NCBI RefSeq assembly: GCF_001500125.1
Contig: NZ_LQIV01000001.1
Location: 62,001-126,000, forward strand
Source: Mycobacterium sp. IS-1742
GTDB lineage: Bacteria > Actinomycetota > Actinomycetes > Mycobacteriales > Mycobacteriaceae
Direction of reading: 5' to 3'
DNA: 64,000 bases
Shown: one piece after another, positions 27,443 through 35,555 of the stretch
Layout: the number at the start of each line of letters is the position of its first letter
How positions within the stretch are numbered: the stretch's first letter is position 1
Translations under genes and position numbers: made by a program
The notes under the pieces: generated by a model
What the model was told of the DNA's origin: nothing
Seen by the model: the letters and a program-made list of their open reading frames with translations, nothing else
The model's database searches: none

Positions 27443-28183
27443 ATGGACTTCGGCAAGAACCTGATGCAGCTCGCGACCGCACCGGCGCGCATCGGGCTCG
27501 CCGCCGCGGAGACCAGTCTGGGAATCGCCACCTCGGCGATCGGCGTGGCCAAGGCCACGCTCGGGGAGGATCCGGGGGTCACCGCCAACCCGGGTGCCTT
27601 CGCCGGTCTGCTCGGCATCAACGACGCGGTGGAACGAGCGAACCGCCTGGCCAGGCTGATGGACGAGGACCAGCCCCTCGGGCGCGCCCTGGCCCCGGAC
27701 GGACCCATCGACCGCCTGCTCAAACCGGGTGGGGTCGTCGACCGTCTCACCGCGCCGGGCGGCGTGCTGGACCGGTTGACGCAGGACGACGGCGGGCTGA
27801 TGCGCGCCATCGAACCGGGCGGCCTGGTCGACCAGTTGCTCGACGAGGACGGTTTGGTCGAACGGCTGCTGGCCGAGGACGGTATCGCCGACCGGCTGCT
27901 GGCCGAGGGTGGGCTGGTCGACAAGCTGACCGCCCGCAACGGACCGCTCGAACAGCTCGCCGACGTGGCCGACACCCTGAACCGGTTGACGCCGGGCCTC
28001 GAAGCGCTGGCGCCGACGGTCGAAGCGCTGCGTGAGGCCGTGATCGCGTTGAGTCAGGTGGTGAACCCGCTGAGCAACATCGCCGACCGGATCCCGCTGC
28101 CCGGTCGCAGGCTCGGCCGGCGGACCCCGACGACGCCCACCACCGCGGTGCGCTCCCAACGGGTGATCGACGTGGAGGAGTGA
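27443..28183 (+). CDS. Decapeptide-repeat protein divergent from phoP (Rv0756c-like)
   Basis: This 246-residue protein has a central run (about residues 80-175) of roughly ten-residue repeats of the form G-h-h-D-R-L-L-x-x-(D/G)G, for example VVDRLTAPGG, LVDQLLDEDG, LVERLLAEDG and IADRLLAEGG. The N-terminus LIGLAAAETS-type stretch (ATAPARIGLAAAETSLGIA) is amphipathic, and the C-terminus is basic (RRLGRRTPTTPTT). No signal peptide is obvious. A TAGACT -10-like hexamer at 27431 ends six bases before the ATG, so the transcript may be leaderless. It shares its promoter region, with a PhoP box, with phoP. Function is unknown; the repeats suggest a helical scaffold or membrane-associated rod. Confidence 0.8.
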   Translation: MDFGKNLMQLATAPARIGLAAAETSLGIATSAIGVAKATLGEDPGVTANPGAFAGLLGINDAVERANRLARLMDEDQPLGRALAPDGPIDRLLKPGGVVDRLTAPGGVLDRLTQDDGGLMRAIEPGGLVDQLLDEDGLVERLLAEDGIADRLLAEGGLVDKLTARNGPLEQLADVADTLNRLTPGLEALAPTVEALREAVIALSQVVNPLSNIADRIPLPGRRLGRRTPTTPTTAVRSQRVIDVEE

Positions 28184-28205
28184 CCGGATAAACTCTGCGT
28201 CACCC

Positions 28206-28280
28206 GCCTCCTTAGCTCAGTGGTAGAGCACTCGCCTTGTAAGCGAAAGGTCGTCAGTTCAATCCTGACAGGGGGCTCCA
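28206..28280 (+). tRNA. thrV: tRNA-Thr (anticodon TGT)
   Basis: The cloverleaf has acceptor GCCTCCT pairing with AGGGGGC, D-stem GCTC/GAGC, anticodon loop CTTGTAA giving TGT, and T-arm GTCAG TTCAATC CTGAC. CCA is encoded at 28278-28280. It reads the ACA (and probably ACG or ACU) threonine codons. It follows the phoP-divergent gene, as thrV does in M. tuberculosis. One mismatch (C-A) closes the anticodon stem. Confidence 0.95.
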
Positions 28281-28607
28281 CGCCGCAAACCCGGGTTGGA
28301 TTCACGCCGGTCTGGGTAATCTGCCGCTCGTGCTCAGCGGAGATTCAACGGTGGCCATCGACGATTGCCATGGATGTGGCTACCCACGGTTGGGGCCCGG
28401 TCTGTGCGCTCCCTGCGAGTCCTTCTCCGCCTTGCCGTTCATGCGTCTGGAGGAACGTTTCACCGGTTAGGAGTCGCGAGTATGCCCACGGAGTTTCGCC
28501 GCTGGTCCGCCGTTGTGGGAATCGGCACCGCCGGATGGGTGACGACGAGGGCAGCGGCGACTGACGACTGACGTTGGCGTCACCGCGTTCCGGGGTATGC
28601 CAGGGCG
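28281..28607. other. 327 bp intergenic region after tRNA-Thr
   Basis: No conserved gene was recognised. The region holds a short perfect palindrome, AACCCGGGTT (28288-28297), just behind the tRNA, which is too small for a convincing terminator. It also holds one short frame with a ribosome site (28482-28571, listed separately). There are no integrase, att duplication or insertion-sequence remnants that I can see, although tRNA 3' ends are common integration points. Confidence 0.6.
28482..28571 (+). CDS. Possible small protein, 29 residues
   Basis: ATG 28482 is preceded by TTAGGAGTC, an AGGAG ribosome site eight bases away, and opens a 29-codon frame, MPTEFRRWSAVVGIGTAGWV plus a short threonine/alanine tail. 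It has a positively charged start and a short hydrophobic core (AVVGIGTAGWV), like a small membrane peptide. There is no homology that I recognise, so the call rests only on the ribosome site and composition. Confidence 0.25.
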   Translation: MPTEFRRWSAVVGIGTAGWVTTRAAATDD

Positions 28608-29597
28608 ATGACCGTCATCGGCTTCCACTGCTCACACGAGCAGATCGACCCCGCCCAGCTCCTCAAGGACGTCCAGCACGCCGAGCAGGCCGGCTTCACC
28701 GCCGGCATGTCCTCCGACCATTTCAGCCCGTGGAGCGAGCGGCAGGGGGAGTCCGGTTTCGCCTGGGCCTTCCTCGGCTCGGCTCTCGCGACCACCGGCC
28801 TGCCGTTCGGGGTCGTCAACGCCCCCGGACAGCGCTATCACCCGGCGATCATCGCGCAGGCCATCGCCACGCTGGCTCAGATGTTCCCCGGCCGGTTCTG
28901 GGCCGCGCTGGGCTCGGGCGAGGCGTCCAACGAGCGGATCACCGGCCAGGCGTGGCCCCGCAAGGAGGTCCGCGACGCGCGCCTCGTCGAATGTGTCGAC
29001 GTCATCCGGCGCCTGCTGCGCGGTGAGGAGGTGAGCCACGAGGGCTTGGTCGAGGTCAACCGGGCCCGGCTGTGGACGCTGCCCGAGGTGGTGCCCGACC
29101 TCGTGGGGCCCGCCGTGACGCCGCAGACAGCGGCCCGCCACGCCGCCTGGGCGGACGGCCTGATCACCGTCAATCAGCCGCCGGACAAGCTCAAAGCGGT
29201 GCTCGACGCGTATCGCGAGGCCGGCGGGCGGGGACCGGCCCGGCTGCAGATCCACCTGAGCTGGGCGGGCACCGACGACGAAGCCATGGCGATCGCCCAC
29301 GACCAGTGGCGCAACAACGTGTTCGACCCGCCGGTGTCGTGGGACACCGAGACGGTCGAGGCGTTCGACATCATCGGCGGCGCGGTCTCCACCGAGAAGG
29401 TAGGCGGCGCGGTGCGGGTCTCGGCGGACCTGGGCCGCCACGCCGAATGGCTCGCCGAGTACGTCGAGCAGGGGTGGAAGGAGCTCTACCTGCACTTCGT
29501 CGGCAAAGAGCAGGCGGGTTTCATCGACGCCTTCGGCGAGCACGTGCTGCCGCAGCTCGCGCCGACGGCGCCGGCGCCGAGCGCGGCGATCGCATGA
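28608..29597 (+). CDS. LLM-class flavin-dependent oxidoreductase
   Basis: This 329-residue TIM-barrel flavoprotein belongs to the luciferase-like (LLM) superfamily. It has VIGFHCSHEQIDPAQLL at strand 1, GFTAGMSSDHFSPW, and RFWAALGSGEASNERITG, which resembles F420-dependent glucose-6-phosphate dehydrogenase relatives. It looks closest to the subfamily described as non-F420 flavinoid oxidoreductases, so the flavin may be FMN or F420. Its stop overlaps the GH13 gene's ATG (ATGA), so the two enzymes are made together, suggesting a sugar- or glycoside-linked substrate. Confidence in the superfamily is high; the reaction is unknown. Confidence 0.88.
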   Translation: MTVIGFHCSHEQIDPAQLLKDVQHAEQAGFTAGMSSDHFSPWSERQGESGFAWAFLGSALATTGLPFGVVNAPGQRYHPAIIAQAIATLAQMFPGRFWAALGSGEASNERITGQAWPRKEVRDARLVECVDVIRRLLRGEEVSHEGLVEVNRARLWTLPEVVPDLVGPAVTPQTAARHAAWADGLITVNQPPDKLKAVLDAYREAGGRGPARLQIHLSWAGTDDEAMAIAHDQWRNNVFDPPVSWDTETVEAFDIIGGAVSTEKVGGAVRVSADLGRHAEWLAEYVEQGWKELYLHFVGKEQAGFIDAFGEHVLPQLAPTAPAPSAAIA

Positions 29598-31273
29598 GGA
29601 AGATCGAGACCGGTGACCTCTGGTGGAAGAACGCCGTCTTCTACTGCGCGGACATCGAGACGTTCTACGACTGGAACGGCGACGGCACCGGCGACATCCG
29701 GGGCATGACCGAGCGCATCGAGTATCTCTTCGACCTCGGCGTCACCTGTCTGTGGCTGATGCCGTTCTATCCCACCGCCCGCAAGGACGACGGCTACGAC
29801 ATCACCGATTTCTTCGGTGTCGATCAGCGCCTCGGCAACCTCGGCGACTTCGTCGAGCTGGTGCGGACCGCTCGTTCGAAGGGCATCCGGGTGATCGTCG
29901 ACTTCGTCATGAACCACACCTCCGACGCACACCCGTGGTTCAAGTCCGCCCGGCGCAGCAAGGACGATCCGTACCGCGACTACTACGTGTGGAGTGAGAC
30001 CGAGCCGCCGTCGAGCCCGTCCGACGTCGTCTTCCCCGACCAGGAGGACAGCCTCTGGGAGAAGGATCCCAAGACGGGCGAGTGGTACCTGCACCACTTC
30101 TACAAACACCAGCCCGACCTCAACATCGCGAATCCACAAGTGCAGGAAGAAATCTCACGTACGTTGGGTTTCTGGCTGCAGCTGGGGGTCTCGGGCTTCC
30201 GGGTCGACGCGGTCCCGTTCCTGTTCGCCCGCGACGGTGCGCCGGGAGACCCCGGCGCGTTCGACCCCTACGAGTACCTCGGTGACGTCCGGAACTTCGT
30301 CACCCGACGGGTGGGCGATGCGGTGCTGCTCGGGGAGGTCAACGTGCCCTACGACGACCAGAAGTCGTTCTTCGGCGGCCCCGACGGCGACGGGCTCAAC
30401 ATGCAGTTCGACTTCATCGGCATGCAGAACCTGTACCTGTCGATGGCGCGCGGTGACGCCGGACCGATCGCCGCGGCGCTGCGCGAACGCCCGCCGCTCG
30501 ACGAGACCAGCCAGTGGGCGAACTTCGTGCGCAATCACGACGAGCTCACACTCGACAAACTCGGCGAGTCCGAACGTCAGGAGGTCTTCGACGCGTTCGG
30601 TCCCGAGCCGGACATGCAGCTCTACGGCCGCGGACTGCGACGGCGATTGCCGTCGATGCTCGGTGGCGACGAGCGGCGGATGCGCATGGTCTACTCGCTG
30701 GCGTTCTCGCTGCCCGGGACCCCGGTGCTGTTCTACGGCGAGGAGATCGGCATGGCCGAGAACCTCGACGTCCCAGGGCGTTTCGCGGTGCGGGTGCCCA
30801 TGCAATGGACCCGCGACGCCAACGGCGGCTTCTCCAGGGCCGCCCCGAGGCGGCTCCCACGGCCCGTCACCGACGGCCTGTACGGGCCGGAACAGGTCAA
30901 CGTCGCCGACCAGCGCCACGACCACCAGTCGTTCTGGTGGTTCATCCGCGACCTGATCTACACCTACCGCCAGCAACCCGAGATCGGCTGGTCGACGGCC
31001 GAGGTGCTCGATCAACCCAACCCCGCGGTGCTCGCGCACTGCTGCCGGGAGAAGAGCGGGTGGACCATGGTGGCGTTGCACAACTTCGGCGCCGACCGCT
31101 GCATGGTGCCGATCCAGATCGCCGACGCGCCGGAGGGATCCACGCTCGTCGACCTGCTGGACGGCTTGTCCGTCCATGAGATGGACGCGAAGGGCAGGCT
31201 CGACGTCGGCCTCGACGGCTACGGCTACCGCTGGTTGCGGCTGCTCAGACCGGGCGACGACCCCATCATCTGA
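29594..31273 (+). CDS. GH13 alpha-amylase family enzyme, trehalose synthase-like
   Basis: This 559-residue GH13 protein resembles TreS (maltose/trehalose isomerase). The catalytic triad is visible: nucleophile Asp205 in GFRVDAVPF, acid/base Glu248 in VLLGEVNVP, and Asp316 in FVRNHDELTL. LMPFYPTARKDDGYDITDF is the TreS-type substrate loop. It differs from TreS at the first strand (VFYCADIETFYDWNGDG) and lacks a maltokinase fusion. It is coupled to the flavoprotein gene by an ATGA overlap and lies 8.5 kb from otsA. It may act on trehalose, maltose or another alpha-glucoside; TreS itself is usually encoded elsewhere in mycobacteria. Confidence 0.9.
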   Translation: MRKIETGDLWWKNAVFYCADIETFYDWNGDGTGDIRGMTERIEYLFDLGVTCLWLMPFYPTARKDDGYDITDFFGVDQRLGNLGDFVELVRTARSKGIRVIVDFVMNHTSDAHPWFKSARRSKDDPYRDYYVWSETEPPSSPSDVVFPDQEDSLWEKDPKTGEWYLHHFYKHQPDLNIANPQVQEEISRTLGFWLQLGVSGFRVDAVPFLFARDGAPGDPGAFDPYEYLGDVRNFVTRRVGDAVLLGEVNVPYDDQKSFFGGPDGDGLNMQFDFIGMQNLYLSMARGDAGPIAAALRERPPLDETSQWANFVRNHDELTLDKLGESERQEVFDAFGPEPDMQLYGRGLRRRLPSMLGGDERRMRMVYSLAFSLPGTPVLFYGEEIGMAENLDVPGRFAVRVPMQWTRDANGGFSRAAPRRLPRPVTDGLYGPEQVNVADQRHDHQSFWWFIRDLIYTYRQQPEIGWSTAEVLDQPNPAVLAHCCREKSGWTMVALHNFGADRCMVPIQIADAPEGSTLVDLLDGLSVHEMDAKGRLDVGLDGYGYRWLRLLRPGDDPII

Positions 31274-31282
31274 GGACCGACC

Positions 31283-31768
31283 GTGTGGGAGATCGCGATC
31301 GGCATCGGTGTCGGTCTCGTGGTGACCTGGCTCGTGCTCATCGCCGTGCTGATCGCCGTGCGGCCCCGGGGCGGCCTGCTGCGCGAGGCACTGCGGATCC
31401 TGCCCGACGTCCTGCGGCTCATCCGCAGGCTGGCCGCCGACACATCGCTGCCCGCCGGGGTCCGGGTGCGCCTGATGCTGCTGCTCGCCTACCTCGCGCT
31501 GCCCTTCGACCTGATCCCCGACTTCGTTCCGGTGCTGGGCTACGCCGACGACGCGATCGTGGTCGTCGCGGTGCTGCGCAGCGTGGTGCGCCGGGCAGGG
31601 CTGGAGTCGGTGCGGCGCCACTGGCCCGGAAGCGACGACGGGTTCCAGGCGTTGTGCCGGATCACCGGATTGACCGCCTCACACCGTGATCCGGGCCAGG
31701 AAGCGCCGACTGGCGACGAGATAGCAGACGACGGCCGCCACCTGCGCCACGGGGACCACGACCAGTAG
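31283..31768 (+). CDS. DUF1232 (YkvA-like) membrane protein
   Basis: This 161-residue protein starts at GTG 31283 with one N-terminal transmembrane segment (IAIGIGVGLVVTWLVLIAVLIAV). The DUF1232 core follows: LPAGVRVRLMLLLAYLALPFD, DLIPDFVPVLGYADDAIVVV. Function of this family is unknown. It is 9 bp behind the GH13 gene and probably in the same operon. Its last 30 codons run antisense through the 3' end of the MFS gene (90 bp overlap), and the tail there (HRDPGQEAPTGDEIADD...) looks like a read-through extension. Confidence 0.85.
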   Translation: MWEIAIGIGVGLVVTWLVLIAVLIAVRPRGGLLREALRILPDVLRLIRRLAADTSLPAGVRVRLMLLLAYLALPFDLIPDFVPVLGYADDAIVVVAVLRSVVRRAGLESVRRHWPGSDDGFQALCRITGLTASHRDPGQEAPTGDEIADDGRHLRHGDHDQ

Positions 31769-32959
31769 GGCGCGGCCCAGCGCGGCGCTGCCGAGCTGCG
31801 CGGTCAGCGCATCGCTGACGAGGCCGGCGAGGAACGGTCCGGCCGATCCGACCACCGCGCCGAAGAAGAGGAACACCGCCGATGCGGTGGCCCGCTGCTC
31901 CGGGACGACCAGACGCTGGATCGCCGCGATCGACGGCGCCATGTACGCCGTGCCGATGACGTAGCTCAGCGCGATGAAGACCACGCACAGTGTGGGACTG
32001 CCCACGAGGAACGCCGCCACCGAGCACGGCAGCAGCACCGCCGTCATCGCTGCCACCAACCAGAGCAGCCACCGGGGGTCACGGGTGGCCAGCCGGTCGG
32101 CCACCCGACCCACCACGAGGAGGCCGACGATGCCGGCCACACCGCTGGCGATCCCGTACCGCAGGCCCACCTCACCGATCGACATCCCATGGCTGCGGAT
32201 CAGGAAGGCCGGGGCGAATGTGGTCAGCGCATACCCCGCGACAGAGATACACGCCGCACCCGCGACGATGAGCACGTAGCTCGGTTCGCGCAGCAGGTCC
32301 CACGGTTTGGCCGTGCGGGTTCGAGGCCCGCGGTCGAGGGCGGGCATGGCCTGGCGGCGTCCGAGCACCACCAGCACCAGAGGTGCGAACGCCACGCTGA
32401 TGGCGCCCATCACCACGAAAGCGGTGCGCCAGCCGAAGGACTGGGCCAACAGCCCGCCGCCGATCAGGCTCGCCGCACTGGCCAGCGGGATCGACAGTGT
32501 GATGACCGCCAGCGGGGCGGCTCGCCGTTCCGGTGCGAAATTGCGGGCCACGTACGCGTGGGCGGCGGGAGTGCTGCCCGCCTCTCCGACCGCCACCCCG
32601 ACCCGGGTCAGCGCCAGCTGGACCCCGGATTGCGCGGCCCCGCCGACCATGGTCATCACACCCCACAGCCCCAGACACACCGAGACGACCAACCCGAACG
32701 CGCCGCGGTCCGCGAAGCGGGCGATGAAGATGCCGAGCACGGCGTAGACGATGAGGAAGCCGAAGCCGTTGATCACTCCGATCGCCGTGTCCGACAACGC
32801 CAGGTCGTTCTTGATCGGCTCGGCGAGGACGGCGGGCAGGAAGCGGTCGGCGTAGTTGAGCGTGCCGACGACCGCCAACAGCGCGACGGCCGCCCAGGCC
32901 CGCCGCGGCCCGTGCGCCTGCGCCTCGATCGGGGATGTGCCCTGCGTCGTCAGCGCCAC
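31679..32959 (-). CDS. MFS transporter
   Basis: This 426-residue protein has about 12 transmembrane segments and the MFS loop motif GRVADRLATRDPR between TM8 and TM9, plus FLIVYAVLGIFIARFADRG at TM2/3. It begins with GTG 32959. The organic-anion-type sequence (RFLPAVLAEPIKNDL near TM1) resembles Spns/hexuronate-like permeases. Nine-bp inverted arms (GCCTGACAG/CTGTCAGGC) lie 10 bp upstream of the start and may be an operator. The substrate is unknown. It converges on the GH13/DUF1232 operon and faces away from the molybdenum hydroxylase operon. Confidence 0.9.
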   Translation of the reverse strand: MALTTQGTSPIEAQAHGPRRAWAAVALLAVVGTLNYADRFLPAVLAEPIKNDLALSDTAIGVINGFGFLIVYAVLGIFIARFADRGAFGLVVSVCLGLWGVMTMVGGAAQSGVQLALTRVGVAVGEAGSTPAAHAYVARNFAPERRAAPLAVITLSIPLASAASLIGGGLLAQSFGWRTAFVVMGAISVAFAPLVLVVLGRRQAMPALDRGPRTRTAKPWDLLREPSYVLIVAGAACISVAGYALTTFAPAFLIRSHGMSIGEVGLRYGIASGVAGIVGLLVVGRVADRLATRDPRWLLWLVAAMTAVLLPCSVAAFLVGSPTLCVVFIALSYVIGTAYMAPSIAAIQRLVVPEQRATASAVFLFFGAVVGSAGPFLAGLVSDALTAQLGSAALGRALLVVVPVAQVAAVVCYLVASRRFLARITV

Positions 32960-32968
32960 GATGCCGAA

Positions 32969-32998
32969 GCCTGACAGATGCCGGTGTGGCTGTCAGGC
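32969..32998. promoter_or_regulatory. Inverted repeat upstream of the MFS gene
   Basis: Perfect 9 bp arms GCCTGACAG (32969-32977) and CTGTCAGGC (32990-32998) with a 12 bp loop lie immediately before the transporter start. Size and position suit either a regulator-binding site or a 5' hairpin masking the ribosome site. No adjacent regulator gene is present. Confidence 0.45.
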
Positions 32999-33138
32999 GA
33001 ATCCGCGCGCCCGGGGACGGGCGTTGTTCGTCATTCGGATGCGCGGACGCCGCCGGGCTGGCACGCTGAGCAGTGAGTTTCCCCCCACCTGCCCGCCTCT
33101 ACCAGCGGAAATGACACTCTCCCTTTTGGGCAGATGTC

Positions 33139-33154
33139 TTATCACTTACGATAA
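33139..33154. promoter_or_regulatory. TTATC-N6-GATAA palindrome upstream of the molybdenum hydroxylase operon
   Basis: TTATCACTTACGATAA lies in an unusually AT-rich patch about 70 bp before the coxL-like start. The 5+6+5 symmetry suits a dimeric regulator. No regulator gene adjoins it. The rest of the 266 bp divergent region shows nothing further. Confidence 0.4.
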
Positions 33155-33225
33155 CCACACTCTTGCTTCCTCCCGCGTCCACCGCTTACGCGCAGAAGCA
33201 ATCCGACGGAATGGAGCGATCACCG

Positions 33226-35553
33226 ATGACCGACACCGTCGCCACCCGCTACTCGGGCACCCGGGTCGCAAGGGTCGAGGACAACCGGCTGCTGACCGGC
33301 CGCGGCACCTTCGTCGACGACATCCAGCGCCCCGGAATGCTGCACGCCTGCTTCGTCCGCAGCCCCTTCGCCCGGGCCAGGATCCACGGGATCGACGCCT
33401 CCGCCGCCCTGGCCATGCCCGGGGTGTACGCGGTCTACACCGCCGAGGACCTCAACGGCGACGCTGTCGAGGCCTGGCACGCCGTCGCCGGTAAGGACGT
33501 CCCCGACACCCCGCGCCCGCCCCTGGCCGAAGGCGAGGTGAAGTTCGTCGGCGATCCCGTCGCGCTCGTCGTCGCCGAATCCCGGTATGTCGCCGAGGAC
33601 GCGGTCGACGCCGTCGAGGTGAACTACGAACCGCTGCCCGCGGTGGCCGACTTCCGCACCGCGGTGAACGCCGAGACGGTCGTCCACGAGCAGTACCCGG
33701 ACAATGTCGCCGGCGGGATGGGCGGTGCGCCACCGGACGAGGAGACGTTCTCCTCCGCGGCGTGCGTGGTGAGCGAGAACATCTACCAGCAGATGTACGT
33801 GCCCGTTCCGATCGAGACCCGCGGCCTGGTGGTCGAATGGGAGGCCACCACAGGCGATCTGACCCTGTGGGCATCCACCCAGACACCCCACGAACTCCGC
33901 GCGTTCACCGCCCGCCTGCTCGGCATCCCGGCCCAGAAGGTCCGGGTGATCATGCGCGACACCGGCGGCGGGTTCGGGCAGAAGGTCGTACCGATGCGTG
34001 AGGACATGGTCATCATGCTGGCCGCGCGTAAGGTGCCCAGTGCGCTGAAGTGGATCGAGGACCGGCGCGAGAACCTCATGTCGGCAGGGCAGGCCCGCCA
34101 CGTCGACGGCACCGCGCGGATGGCCTTCGACGACGACGGCACCATCCTCGCCGTCGACATCGACTTCTCCCAGGACGTCGGCGCGTATCCGACGCCGTAC
34201 CCGGTGCTCACCACCGCGGCGATCGGCATGTTCTTCCCCGGCCCGTACCGGGTTCCGAAGGCCAGCTTCAACTACAAGACGGTGTTCTCCAACACCGCGG
34301 GCCTGCACGCCTACCGCGGCCCCTGGCAGTACGAGACACTCGCGCGCGAGATCATGTTCGACATCGCCGCGCGCAAACTCGACATCGACCCGGTCGAGTT
34401 GCGCCGCAAGAACATCCTGCGCGGCGACGAGATGCCGTACTTCAACCCGAACGGCATGCCGTACGACCATGTCGCCCCCGCGGACACGTTCGAGCAGGCC
34501 GTCAAGATCCTCGACCACGAAGGTTTCCGCAAGGAACAGGCCGAGGCCCTCGCCGAGGGCCGCTACATCGGGCTCGGTTTCTCCACCTACATCGAACCCA
34601 CGGGTGCGGCCACCGGCCACCTCGGCACCGAGGGCTGCACGATCCGGATGGAGCCGACGGGCAAGATCAACGTCTACGTCAACGGCGGGTCGACGGGAAA
34701 CAGTCTGGAGACCACCGTCGTTCAGCTCACCGCCGATGCGCTGGGCGCCGACATCGACGACGTGTCGACCATCCAAGGCGACACCGCCGTCACGCCCTAC
34801 GGCGCCGGCACACAGGGCAGCCGGAGCGCTCCGATGACCGCGGGCGCGGTGAACGAGGCCGGCTCCATCCTGCGCAAGCAGATCGTTGCGATGGCCGCCC
34901 ACTTCCTGGGCGTCGAGACGGCTGACATCCAGTTGGGCGGATCGAAGGCGTATGTGCGCGACCACCCCGACAAGAGCGTCACGTTCGCCGACATCGCCTA
35001 CCGCGCGCACTACCAGCCCGAGCACCTCCCGCCGGGCGGAACAGCGACGCTGGAGGCGACCGCGCGCTTCACCTCGATGGCGATGATCCACTGGGCCAAC
35101 GCCACCCACGCCTGCACCTGCGAGGTGGACGTGGAGACCGGCCATGTGACGCTGACCCGCTACATCGTCAGCGAGGACGTCGGCCCGATGATCAACCCGA
35201 ACATCGTCGAGGGGCAGGTGGCCGGCGGCACGGTGCAGGGCATCGGCGGTGCGCTGCTGGAGAGCCTGGTCTACGACGCCGACGGCAACCCGTTGTCGTC
35301 GACGTTCGTCGACTACCTGCTGCCGACGGCGACCGAGGTGCCGCCGATCGAGTTCGGCCACGTGGAGATCCCCGGCCCGGGCGTCGGCGGTTACAAGGGC
35401 GCGGGCGAGGGTGGCGCGATCGGCTCGACACCGGCCGTGATCAACGCGATCAACGATGCGCTCGCCCCGCTCGGGGTCACCGTCACCCAGTTGCCCGCCA
35501 CCCCCGCGACCATCGTCGAACTGCTCGAACAAGCGAACCGAGAGGACCACTAG
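33226..35553 (+). CDS. Molybdenum hydroxylase large subunit (CoxL/xanthine dehydrogenase family)
   Basis: This 775-residue subunit binds the molybdopterin-cytosine-dinucleotide cofactor. GGGFGQK (about 247-253) and the C-terminal KGAGEGGAIGS, with the catalytic glutamate, are diagnostic. The active-site loop reads AYRGPW (362-367), not the AYxCSFR of form I CO dehydrogenase, so CO oxidation is unlikely; it is nearer the form II group, whose substrates are mostly unknown. The start at 33226 has GGAG nine bases upstream. It heads an L-G-M-S operon with 2 bp or negative spacing throughout. Confidence 0.92.
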   Translation: MTDTVATRYSGTRVARVEDNRLLTGRGTFVDDIQRPGMLHACFVRSPFARARIHGIDASAALAMPGVYAVYTAEDLNGDAVEAWHAVAGKDVPDTPRPPLAEGEVKFVGDPVALVVAESRYVAEDAVDAVEVNYEPLPAVADFRTAVNAETVVHEQYPDNVAGGMGGAPPDEETFSSAACVVSENIYQQMYVPVPIETRGLVVEWEATTGDLTLWASTQTPHELRAFTARLLGIPAQKVRVIMRDTGGGFGQKVVPMREDMVIMLAARKVPSALKWIEDRRENLMSAGQARHVDGTARMAFDDDGTILAVDIDFSQDVGAYPTPYPVLTTAAIGMFFPGPYRVPKASFNYKTVFSNTAGLHAYRGPWQYETLAREIMFDIAARKLDIDPVELRRKNILRGDEMPYFNPNGMPYDHVAPADTFEQAVKILDHEGFRKEQAEALAEGRYIGLGFSTYIEPTGAATGHLGTEGCTIRMEPTGKINVYVNGGSTGNSLETTVVQLTADALGADIDDVSTIQGDTAVTPYGAGTQGSRSAPMTAGAVNEAGSILRKQIVAMAAHFLGVETADIQLGGSKAYVRDHPDKSVTFADIAYRAHYQPEHLPPGGTATLEATARFTSMAMIHWANATHACTCEVDVETGHVTLTRYIVSEDVGPMINPNIVEGQVAGGTVQGIGGALLESLVYDADGNPLSSTFVDYLLPTATEVPPIEFGHVEIPGPGVGGYKGAGEGGAIGSTPAVINAINDALAPLGVTVTQLPATPATIVELLEQANREDH

Positions 35554-35555
35554 CC

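Noticed and set aside
28288..28297. AACCCGGGTT palindrome after tRNA-Thr as terminator or att core
   Set aside because: Only 10 bp with no loop or T-tract, and no second copy or integrase was found.
33220..35550. A 776-codon open frame antisense to the molybdenum hydroxylase large subunit
   Set aside because: It covers exactly the same span as a protein with clear cofactor motifs; its composition is typical of a GC-driven shadow.
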